64,000 bases of DNA, taken from positions 1,488,001 to 1,552,000 of the forward strand of contig NZ_CP045032.1 in assembly GCF_009026825.1 (NCBI RefSeq). Reading direction: 5' to 3'. Under the pieces are notes generated by a model that was not told where the DNA came from, searched no databases, and was given only the letters and a program-made list of their open reading frames with translations. Numbering within the stretch: position 1 is the first letter of the stretch; every line of letters begins with the position of its first letter. The stretch comes from Corynebacterium urogenitale (GTDB lineage: Bacteria; Actinomycetota; Actinomycetes; Mycobacteriales; Mycobacteriaceae). Positions 16,917 to 26,994 of the stretch are shown here, one piece after another. Made by a program: the position numbers and the translations under genes.

Positions 16917-18031
16917 CAACCCAGAAGCCATGGTCAAAGCCTTTCGCCGGTTTCCGCGTGTTCGACATGCTTTTTGCCTCGGTGTGGCTGATTTTCCTGC
17001 TGATTCCGCTCGGCCTCGCACTGGCGTCACTTGGGATTGATCGAGCTGCAATGAGCGCCACGATCGCACTCACTGCCCTGTTCATTACGATCTACCTGTT
17101 CTATTTCGGCACCTACACCTACTTTCCACGAGGTTGGTCTCAATGCCGGCGCAGTGTCACGGTTCTCGCAGTCCTAGTTGTGATCGCCCTGACATCTTCG
17201 GCCTTTGTGGGGCCTTGGGCTCTTTCTTTCTTCCCCTTCACCTGCGCACTAATTATCTTTACGTGTCCACCACGCCTTTCAGTTCCTACGGTTGCGGTGT
17301 CCTCGCTCATTGTGACTGGGCTGACCTTCTTGTTCTTAGCCGAGATGGCCGTGGGTCTGCTCGGCGCGACATTATCGCCACTTTTCATCCTCGGCATCGG
17401 CTTGCTATCCCACAAGGATGATGAAAACCGCGATCTTCGGCACCGACTGGAATTGACGGAAGAACGTGAACGCATCGCTCTGGACGTACACGATCTGCTG
17501 GGACATTCGCTGACTGTCATCAACCTGAAGTCCGAGCTAGCTAAACGCCTCCTTGATACTCAGCCCTCCCAGGCACGTGCCCAGCTCGATGAGATCGCTT
17601 CCCTGTCCCGTACCGCGTTGGCTGAGGTCCGCTCAACCGTCACCCACCTGCGCAGCCCTACGCTTCCCGGCGCATTCGACGCCACTGCGCGCGCCCTTCA
17701 GACCGCCGGCATTTCCTATTCTCTGCCGGACGACACTGGAATCGCCGGACCCAATGGCGCACTTTTCGCCTCGGTGATGAAGGAGGCTACGACGAACATT
17801 CTGCGTCATGCGCAGGCGGGTTCTGTCGAGGTTCGATTGGCTGCAGACAGGCTGCAGATCACGGATGACGGCGTGGGGCTCAGTAGCGATGCCGAAGAGA
17901 AGGGACATGGACTTCGCGGCATAAAGAAACGTGTCCAGCAAGCTGGCGGTACGGCGTTCATTGAACAAGCACCAGGCGGCGGCACGCGAATATTCGTGAC
18001 GATGAGCGATAACCAGGATCGATGGGAGTAG
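16913..18031 (+). CDS. Sensor histidine kinase, DesK/NarX (HisKA_3) type
   Basis: A 372-residue kinase. The GTG at 16913 overlaps the permease stop (GTGA). Residues 15-165 hold four to five membrane helices without a large external domain, suiting an intramembrane sensor. The HisKA_3 box is ERERIALDVHDLLGHSLTVI with phospho-acceptor His193. The ATPase domain shows EATTNILRHAQAG (N box) and DDGVGLSSDAEEKGHGLRGI (G boxes). It should phosphorylate the adjacent response regulator. Kinases of this shape next to ABC-2 transporters usually sense membrane stress or an antimicrobial; that role is inferred from context. Confidence 0.92.
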   Translation: MTTQKPWSKPFAGFRVFDMLFASVWLIFLLIPLGLALASLGIDRAAMSATIALTALFITIYLFYFGTYTYFPRGWSQCRRSVTVLAVLVVIALTSSAFVGPWALSFFPFTCALIIFTCPPRLSVPTVAVSSLIVTGLTFLFLAEMAVGLLGATLSPLFILGIGLLSHKDDENRDLRHRLELTEERERIALDVHDLLGHSLTVINLKSELAKRLLDTQPSQARAQLDEIASLSRTALAEVRSTVTHLRSPTLPGAFDATARALQTAGISYSLPDDTGIAGPNGALFASVMKEATTNILRHAQAGSVEVRLAADRLQITDDGVGLSSDAEEKGHGLRGIKKRVQQAGGTAFIEQAPGGGTRIFVTMSDNQDRWE

Positions 18032-18036
18032 GAGCT

Positions 18037-18642
18037 GTGGTGAAGGTACTATTGGCCGACGATCAAACATTGGTGCGTGGCGCTATGGCCGTGCTGCTAT
18101 CCACGGAGTCGGATATCGAGGTTGTGGCTGAGACCGGCACGGGAGATAACGTGGTGCAGCTGGCGAGTGAACACCATGCAGATGTCGCACTGCTGGATAT
18201 CGAGATGCCGGGGATGAGCGGCATCGAGGCCGCCGGTGAGCTCAAACGTTCTGGTGTGAATTGTCGCAGCATCATCGTCACCACCTTTGGGCGTCCTGGC
18301 TACCTAAGGAAAGCGCTCGCGGCAGGAGCAAGTGGGTTCGTGGTGAAGGACACTCCTCCAGAGCAGTTAGCGGAGGCGGTTCGACGTGTTCATGCGGGCC
18401 ATCGGGTTGTCGATCCGACGTTGGCAGAGCAGTCGTTGTTTACTCCGGAATCTCCCCTCACACAGCGGGAGGTGGATGTGGCACGAGTGGCCGTGACCGG
18501 GGCGACAATTCGGGAAATTGCTCACCAGCTCCACTTGAGTAGCGGCACCGTCCGAAACCACGTGTCCGCAATCATCGCGAAGACGAACACAGGTACACGC
18601 TTCGAGGCTGCGAGGAAAGCGCAGGATTACGGGTGGCTGTAG
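18037..18642 (+). CDS. Response regulator, NarL/LuxR family
   Basis: A two-domain regulator of about 201 residues. The receiver has acidic residues in LLADDQ, phospho-acceptor Asp54 in ALLDIEMPGMSG, and Lys in GFVVKDT. The C-terminal LuxR helix-turn-helix is LTQREVDVARVAVTGATIREIAHQL. Possible starts are an ATG at 18022 overlapping the kinase end and GTGs at 18037 and 18040. AGGAG lies very near the GTGs, so the start is uncertain. It is the last gene of the exporter/TCS operon. The palindrome at 15141 is its probable target, implying autoregulation. Confidence 0.9.
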   Translation: MVKVLLADDQTLVRGAMAVLLSTESDIEVVAETGTGDNVVQLASEHHADVALLDIEMPGMSGIEAAGELKRSGVNCRSIIVTTFGRPGYLRKALAAGASGFVVKDTPPEQLAEAVRRVHAGHRVVDPTLAEQSLFTPESPLTQREVDVARVAVTGATIREIAHQLHLSSGTVRNHVSAIIAKTNTGTRFEAARKAQDYGWL

Positions 18643-18715
18643 GCCACATCCCTTTCAGTCACGAACGGCGGGGATTCTGGAGAGGTAATCGCAGCACCGG
18701 AGTGCGGCGAGCTAG

Positions 18716-18838
18716 TTAGATCAAGAGGTCATCGGCAATACGCTCGGAGTTGTCAGGCTCAATGTAGAGAGCTTCATCATCTCCGAAGAGGTAGGCGTTA
18801 GCGGAAGATGTCAGTGCAGTGTCGCGGAAGGAAAACAT
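18716..18838 (-). CDS. Possible 40-residue acidic small protein
   Basis: Read leftward from ATG 18838, 40 codons to TAA encode an acidic peptide starting MFSFRDTALTSSANAYLFG and ending ERIADDLLI. GGAG lies 10 bases before the ATG. There are no Cys and no membrane segment. It is convergent with the two-component operon. I recognise no family. Codon choice is normal and the frame is free of rare codons, which favours a real gene, but its length is short enough for chance. Confidence 0.45.
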   Translation of the reverse strand: MFSFRDTALTSSANAYLFGDDEALYIEPDNSERIADDLLI

Positions 18839-19432
18839 GAGTATCACGCTCCAAGAGTGAGATTGGATATTTCGATGGTGTGTGGGTCATCCCGTGTGTC
18901 TCGGGATTGCTTCACGCTATGACCGACGCCTTCTAAAACTCCAACTCCCGCCCTCCCGCAGGGCACTCTTTCGCCCCCGATACTTTCATAGCGACTTTAA
19001 GATTTTCGCTGGTCACCGGAAAACCACCGCTCATTTCACTTATAAAACCCTCAAGCATCACTAGCCCCCACAACGACTCTAACACCCCACTTTTGTGCCC
19101 CATTTCACATATATAGCCACAGTTCCCAGCATGTTTTCATGACTATTTCTTTACCATAATTCCATGCCTAAAATTATTTCATCGGCTAATTACCCGCGAT
19201 GACCCTGACACGCAAAATCCGCGGGGCTTCCGAGTGCGAATTGGAGCCAAATCACCCTAAAAAGCCCCGCAGATTTCACGGGAGATCACCCAGGGCACCA
19301 CTACCGCAGCGATGCACACAGCCTGCAAACGCGCCACCCGCGTGCAGATATTTTCCCTGCACACAGCCGGAAAAGCTCTTAATATGAGTTCAATAACACC
19401 TAACCTTCACCACACCACTGGGATATTCCGCC
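18839..19432. other. A+T-rich gene-poor stretch
   Basis: About 600 bp, noticeably richer in A and T than the window, with no convincing gene on either strand. It must contain the promoters of the 40-residue gene and of the broken vWA gene. It holds the inverted repeat at 19215-19276. Short plus-strand frames at 18882-19064 and 19199-19387 have no ribosome site and no protein-like composition. Confidence 0.6.
19215..19276. repeat. 15-bp inverted repeat, one mismatch
   Basis: AAATCCGCGGGGCTT (19215-19229) and AAGCCCCGCAGATTT (19262-19276) are inverted copies with one mismatch and a 32-base spacer. No T-run follows on either side. It could be an operator pair, a transcript hairpin or a small mobile-element remnant. 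Confidence 0.6.
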
Positions 19433-20810
19433 ATGCTTCACAACTCACCACATTCCACTTACTTTTTATCGACGCCACCAGCCCGCGCCCTTACCTCATT
19501 CTTGCCATTGGGCTTGACTCTCGTTCTACTGCTCTGCCACGCCTCCCCTGCTTGGGCTGAAGATTCGAAGGCCGAAGATTCGCACACGTCCGGGACCAGC
19601 GAGGGCCCACAGCGCCTCATACTCGTCATCGATGCCTCGGATTCCATGGCACAAACGGACGTCGAGGGCGGTTCACGCATGAATGCTGCCAAGGCTGCGA
19701 CCATCGACGTCATCAAGGGCCTCGACGAAAACAGCGATGCAGGCCTTATCGCCTACGGCCCCGAGGAATCGAATACACCCGACAACCCTGCCAAGGATCT
19801 TGCGGGCGCGGGTGTGGACCTCGCCGTCCACACTGCCGGTTTTAAGGTCAATGACAAGGCCCGCGAGGAGCTCGAGTGCATCGCACAAAAAAACCGGCGG
19901 CACCTACTCAGCGGCCGAAAACACTGAGAGCCTGAAAGACACGCTCTCCACTGTCGCCAGCCGTGTCGGCGAAGGATACGAAGCGGCGGGTACACCACTG
20001 GAACTGAAAGATAACCCTGGTGAGGGATTCTATGTGGGAGAAGGCCAGTACGTTGCCGAGGTCGCGGGCCCAACGGAAAACGGTGAAGACACCCCAGCGA
20101 CATGGTTCAAGGTTCAAGCCAAAGAGGGCCACAATACCTTGATCTCCGCGGCAACTATCGCCCCAATCACCCTCGGAAATGACCGTCAAACCGTCTACTT
20201 CCACACAGATCTCACGGCCACCAACGCCACCTGTAAAGAGGAAGAGTCAAGCGATTTTGCGAGCTTCGAGTACCCAGAGCCTTCCACGGGTGCGATGCTC
20301 TCCCTGAACGCTGACAAGCTCAAAGAGGACGGTTGCGATCCGAACGAGTGGCGCGTGGGCGCGTTACGCGGAGGCTCCAGATACGAGCAGCCGCTACCAG
20401 TAGAGATCATGGTCGGACACGAACCGATTGCCACCGGCAAGCAGTCCGCCCAGGAGGACTCCACTCTCACCGTCCAGCTTGATGGCGAAGAAGCCGACGG
20501 GCCGGCGTGGCGCCCGTCCAACGAGCCCGGCCCCGAGCCCACAATCGCGCCGATGAGTTCCTCGAAGGAGGCACACTCCGAAGGTTCCGAGAACTCCGAG
20601 GAGCAGGCAGCTGCTGGCGTCGACGAAGAGAACAAGGACGAGGACAGCAAGGCGACCGGATGGAAAAAATGGGCGCTCTACGCCCTCGGAGGCCTGATCG
20701 CTGCCCTCGCGCTCGCAGTCATCGCCTACTACGGCTTCGTCTTCCCGCGCCAGAAACAGCGGCAAGAACAGGCGAATGCTTCGCGACACCAGCACTTCCC
20801 GCAGCCGTAA
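19433..20810 (+). pseudogene. Broken vWA-domain membrane-anchored protein
   Basis: The frame opens with a signal peptide (LGLTLVLLLCHASPAWA, cleavage near residue 42), then a vWA MIDAS motif DASDS in LVIDASDSMAQ. At about 19785-19795 the text passes from the YGPEESNTPDNP loop directly to AKDLAGAGVDLAVHT. Related corynebacterial proteins have roughly 60-80 residues between these, including the second MIDAS loop. At a run of seven A (19887-19893) the frame breaks; dropping one A restores CIAQKTGGTY and the rest of the protein, which ends with a membrane helix (WALYALGGLIAALALAVIAYY) and a basic tail. Two independent lesions make a pseudogene likely. It would have been an envelope-anchored vWA protein. 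Confidence 0.75.
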
Positions 20811-23542
<2,732 letters not shown>

Positions 23543-23562
23543 GGAGTCCAGCGTAGGCTCAT

Positions 23563-23985
23563 TCAACTCAGACGGCAGGCTTGCGCACCGACGAGTGATC
23601 CCAGCCTGTGCCTATTGAGAGCGACTAGGCGGTACATCCCAGCAAACAATGGAGAAAGCAGTGGGACGACGAGTACGCGCCCGGCAGCCCTGACGCAGGG
23701 GTTGGCACCAAAATCGATGAGACACTGGCCGATACCCTTGTGGCCGAGGAATAAGTCGGCCGCAGCCGTACCGCTTCCAGTGCTGAAGGCTTTGACAACG
23801 GATCTCTGATAAACCGCGTGCGTTTCTATGTGTTGAGCCACAGTCGCTGGAGTCCACGGGTCTGCGACGGGATACGCGGGTGCAATGTCGAGCCCGTCTG
23901 TTGTGAGCTTCTTCAATTTCTCGGCGGCCCACTGGCAGAAGCCGCAGTCACCGTCGAAGTAGAAGGTGGCGGTCGCAATGCTCAC
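23563..23985 (-). CDS. DCC family thiol-disulfide oxidoreductase (DUF393)
   Basis: A 140-residue protein with the DCC motif at the start: FYFDGDCGFCQWAAEKL. The Cys-Gly-Phe-Cys pair in a thioredoxin-like fold predicts redox activity, and the CRLS C-terminus holds a further Cys. The GTG at 23985 has an excellent AAAGGAGG site 6 bases upstream. It sits at the head of a two-gene operon with tspO. The partner proteins are unknown. Confidence 0.85.
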   Translation of the reverse strand: MSIATATFYFDGDCGFCQWAAEKLKKLTTDGLDIAPAYPVADPWTPATVAQHIETHAVYQRSVVKAFSTGSGTAAADLFLGHKGIGQCLIDFGANPCVRAAGRVLVVPLLSPLFAGMYRLVALNRHRLGSLVGAQACRLS

Positions 23986-24283
23986 GTGCCCCTCCTTTCT
24001 TCAGTCTGCGGGGCTCTAGCCCGCTTAGCTCCAGTACCTCGCCAAGGCGATATCGATTGGTGTCGGATTAGCACCTGGCACAGTTGCACATTTTAGCCTC
24101 TATATGCCTGCAAAGCCCCAGGTCGAATCGCTGAGAAGGAGGAAAACGTGCAACCATTTCGCGGACCATGCCACACGTTAACCGCTACACGAGTGGCCAC
24201 CCTCGGCGCAGAATAAAACGATCCGCACCTCACCTGACCACCTCGCCGTGAAGTGAAGGAAAGCGCGGTGAATGCCCAATATT
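23986..24283. other. Intergenic stretch upstream of the DCC-tspO genes
   Basis: About 300 bp holding the promoter region of the DCC gene. A small hairpin (GCGGGGCT/AGCCCGC, near 24009-24025) and the short GTG frame are the only structures seen. Confidence 0.5.
24148..24216 (+). CDS. Possible 22-residue peptide with a perfect Shine-Dalgarno
   Basis: AAGGAGG (24136-24142) lies 5 bases before GTG 24148, opening a 22-codon frame (VQPFRGPCHTLTATRVATLG...) to TAA. Nothing is encoded downstream on this strand for several kilobases, so it is not an obvious leader. Low confidence. Confidence 0.2.
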   Translation: MQPFRGPCHTLTATRVATLGAE

Positions 24284-24325
24284 AAAAAAGGCAATGGCCC
24301 CCAGCTCAAAACTGGGGGCCATTGC
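24284..24325 (-). terminator. Strong intrinsic terminator of the 49-residue peptide gene
   Basis: GCAATGGCCCCCAG (24291-24304) and CTGGGGGCCATTGC (24312-24325) form a perfect 14-bp stem with a 7-base loop. On the minus strand it is followed by six T. Such a strong, dedicated terminator 50 bp past a 150-bp gene suggests abundant transcript. Confidence 0.93.
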
Positions 24326-24374
24326 TGCAAGATTGAGGCCTTCGGCCTTCATCTCCTTAGAGGCTGGAAGCGGT

Positions 24375-24524
24375 CTACTCAGCGCCCTCGGAAGAACCAG
24401 CTGCGGTGGAACCAGCGGTGGACAGAGCGTCGCCGAACTCAGCGCCGTCGTTCAGCTGGCCGAACAGCTCCTTGAAGAAGTCGATGAAGTCGAAGTTAGC
24501 GAGAAGAAGCTCGATGGAACCCAT
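24375..24524 (-). CDS. 49-residue amphipathic peptide, PorA/PorH-like cell wall channel candidate
   Basis: An ATG at 24524 with an excellent GAAAGGATTT site opens 49 codons ending TAG. The first 25 residues (MGSIELLLANFDFIDFFKEL...) are an amphipathic helix with Phe, Leu and Ile on one face and Asp, Glu and Lys on the other. The tail is acidic and rich in Ser, Ala, Gly and Thr (STAGSTAAGSSEGAE). There is no signal peptide and no Cys. These traits match the small mycomembrane channel peptides PorA and PorH of corynebacteria, which also lack signal peptides. The gene has its own spacer upstream (81 bp to the MetE-like stop) and a strong terminator. Homology is by character, not alignment; a regulatory or surfactant-like peptide is the main alternative. 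Confidence 0.7.
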   Translation of the reverse strand: MGSIELLLANFDFIDFFKELFGQLNDGAEFGDALSTAGSTAAGSSEGAE

Positions 24525-24605
24525 GGTGTTAAATCCTTTCGTGTGGGGTCTTACTGCGCGGGAAATGATTCGTAGTGGCGATCACAACCCGTGTGGTGAC
24601 TCACT

Positions 24606-25661
24606 CTAGTAATTACGCAACATGTGCGCAGCACAACGTGCGATGGCTGCGGCGCAAATTGCCTCTTCTGGAGTACGGATTCCCTCGGGGACAGTGACAT
24701 CTACGCAGGTAGAAAGCATTTCCGGGGGAAGCGTCCACTGTGACCATTGACACAAAATATTTTTAGAAGTTTTTTCCGCAGCCCTCTCAATTGCGGTTGC
24801 GGAGCGCGAATTTAAGACAGAATCGGGCACACTCACACCAATACCGACACCGGTACCCATCGCCCCACCCACCAAGGAACCAATCGCATCGGTGACCGTG
24901 GTCGAGGCACCTAACTGGGCGAAGGGAAACTCAATTCTGCAGAAACCAGTCGCGCACAGGTCCCCGATGGCGTCGGCCCCAGAATTCACACCGATGAGCG
25001 CATCGGGTACCGCACCATCACAGGTCAACACGCACGGAACCCCAACTTGCCCTACGAATCGGCGCCACACCCCCGTGATGATCTCAGGGTCCACAGGATC
25101 CAATCCGTCAAACCGTGTTGCTCCCGGAAGCCCATCGATCACCGAACAAACCTCGGGCTCATGAACCGCGATGCTCACCTCAGCTCCCAAAGCTGTGCCA
25201 AGACGCTCAGCATATTCCCGCAGAGCCTCCCCCATGGTCAGCGCCATATCTTTGAAGGCTGGGCGATCCGCAATCACGCTATGCCCGCGGTACTCCAACT
25301 GCGCCCCCATACTCCACGGCCCCAACACGTGCACCAGCACGCGCTCTGCGCACCCTGGCAGCAGCTCCTCAGCCAAGTCCCACACCTCACGCAGGTAGCC
25401 CGACGTACGGCGCGACTCCAAACTCGGGTGCGCAGTCAGCTCCCAGCCGCGCGGTGTGGTGCGGACGTGGACGTCTGCCAGCGATGCGGTCACCGCCGCG
25501 AGATTTCTTCCGACGCCACCAGACACCCGCATCAAACTCACCGCCGGGGCGACGCCGGCATCCTCATCCACATCTACCGTGCGTCTGAGTGTGCTGAGAG
25601 TGGCTGCGCGCAGGTCGGAGTGGGTGGTAACAGTATTCTCCCACCAGCCGTAGCGCGTCAT
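24606..25661 (-). CDS. MetE-like protein of unknown function (Rv3015c type)
   Basis: A 351-residue protein resembling the C-terminal barrel of cobalamin-independent methionine synthase (GPWSMGAQLEYRG..., VHEPEVCSVIDGLPG, EFPFAQLGAST). The zinc-binding His/Cys set of true MetE is not evident and the protein is half the size, so it is not expected to make methionine. GGAGGA lies 8 bases before the ATG, which follows the mnmA stop after three bases. The mnmA/MetE-like/ligA order is also seen in mycobacteria (Rv3024c, Rv3015c, Rv3014c). A role linked to tRNA thiolation is only suggested by the operon. Confidence 0.75.
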   Translation of the reverse strand: MTRYGWWENTVTTHSDLRAATLSTLRRTVDVDEDAGVAPAVSLMRVSGGVGRNLAAVTASLADVHVRTTPRGWELTAHPSLESRRTSGYLREVWDLAEELLPGCAERVLVHVLGPWSMGAQLEYRGHSVIADRPAFKDMALTMGEALREYAERLGTALGAEVSIAVHEPEVCSVIDGLPGATRFDGLDPVDPEIITGVWRRFVGQVGVPCVLTCDGAVPDALIGVNSGADAIGDLCATGFCRIEFPFAQLGASTTVTDAIGSLVGGAMGTGVGIGVSVPDSVLNSRSATAIERAAEKTSKNILCQWSQWTLPPEMLSTCVDVTVPEGIRTPEEAICAAAIARCAAHMLRNY

Positions 25662-25664
25662 GAC

Positions 25665-26813
25665 TTAGTCCTCCCGGGCGGACCAGGGCTCGGTGGCACG
25701 AATGGTCCCGGAGCCAAGCAGAATATCGCCTTCCTCGTCCGGCTGGTAAACGACCGCGGCCTGTCCACGGGCCACGCCTTCGAGTGGCTCCAGCAACTGA
25801 AGTTCCATCCGCCACGGGGCCTCCCCCGGCTTCTTCTCGCGTCCGGCGGGAGTGACGGGATCGGGGTCATCCACGAGCCGCGCGAGGGCTGGAACCACAC
25901 CGCCATGGGCACGCACCTGCACGTCGCAGCGGAACTCTCGCCCGTGGATGTCAGGATTGAGGCGCTTGAGGCGGTCAGCGATGATGGCACCCGTGCGGAG
26001 GTCCTCACGCCGGCCGATGGTGACGGTTCCTGTAGCGGCATCGATATCGGTGACGTAACGCGGGCTGCCATCCAGGGCCTCACGCGGCACACCAAGCCCC
26101 TTGCGCTGACCAATAGTGAAGCCATAGACACCATCGTGTTCCGCCACAGTGCGACCGTCTTGATCCTTCATGATGCCGGGACGCAGACCGATCTTCTTGC
26201 CCAGAAACGCCTGGGTGCGACCATCGGGAATGAAGCAGATGTCGTGCGAATCCGGTTTAGAGGCCACTCCAAATCCGTGGGACTTAGCTTCTTCACGGAT
26301 CTCCGGCTTGATGGTGTCCCCCACTGGGAACATGCAGTGCGCGAGCTGCTCATCGGTGAGTACTCCCAACACGTAGGACTGATCCTTGTTGGAATCAATA
26401 CCGCGCCTCATCACCCCATCGTGCAGCCGAGCGTAGTGTCCGGTGACGACGGCGTCGAAGCCCAGGGCAATGGAGCGGTCGAGCAAGGCCTCGAACTTAA
26501 TCTTTTCATTGCAGCGCAGGCAGGGGTTCGGGGTTTCTCCAATGGAATAGGAGTCCACGAAGTCGTCGATCACATCCTCGGCAAAGCGATCGGAGAAATC
26601 CCAGACGTAAAAAGGAATGCCCAGCTTGTCAGCCACGCGACGAGCGTCGGCGGAGTCTTCCAGGCTGCAGCAGCCACGCGATCCTGCGCGCACGGCTTCC
26701 GGTGAGCGTGACAGCGCGAGGTGCACGCCGATCACCTCATGCCCCGCCTCCAAAGCACGGGACGCTGCCACTGCGGAATCCACTCCACCACTCATCGCTG
26801 CTACAACACGCAT
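25665..26813 (-). CDS. mnmA: tRNA 2-thiouridylase
   Basis: Thiolates uridine 34 of Lys, Glu and Gln tRNAs using sulfur from a cysteine desulfurase. The 382-residue protein has the PP-loop [12 protein letters not shown] (residues 6-17), the first catalytic Cys in [12 protein letters not shown], and the second in [10 protein letters not shown]. The ATG at 26813 matches family starts; a longer upstream frame is not conserved-looking. iscS lies immediately upstream in the same direction, an obvious sulfur donor. About 180 bp separate them, so mnmA may have its own promoter. Confidence 0.97.
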   Translation of the reverse strand: MRVVAAMSGGVDSAVAASRALEAGHEVIGVHLALSRSPEAVRAGSRGCCSLEDSADARRVADKLGIPFYVWDFSDRFAEDVIDDFVDSYSIGETPNPCLRCNEKIKFEALLDRSIALGFDAVVTGHYARLHDGVMRRGIDSNKDQSYVLGVLTDEQLAHCMFPVGDTIKPEIREEAKSHGFGVASKPDSHDICFIPDGRTQAFLGKKIGLRPGIMKDQDGRTVAEHDGVYGFTIGQRKGLGVPREALDGSPRYVTDIDAATGTVTIGRREDLRTGAIIADRLKRLNPDIHGREFRCDVQVRAHGGVVPALARLVDDPDPVTPAGREKKPGEAPWRMELQLLEPLEGVARGQAAVVYQPDEEGDILLGSGTIRATEPWSARED

Positions 26814-26994
26814 GCACAGCACCCTACTCGCCCACCGGACATGGTTCCACAAACAGGCAGGGCTAGGTTCACTCCGCAAACTGAAATACAGCCGTCACAT
26901 TCCTGTTACTGGCCGACAATCTGGAAATGGTTGTCTGATTCTTGTAGCAGTTGTGCGCATCTAACTCCTCGTGCGGCCGCTACCTCGTACTGCC

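Noticed and set aside
19887..19893. Classical -1 ribosomal frameshift site (A AAA AAC) in the vWA gene
   Set aside because: The heptamer is present in the right phase, but continuing the protein needs a +1 shift (one A fewer), not -1. No downstream pseudoknot was seen, and the domain also has an internal deletion.
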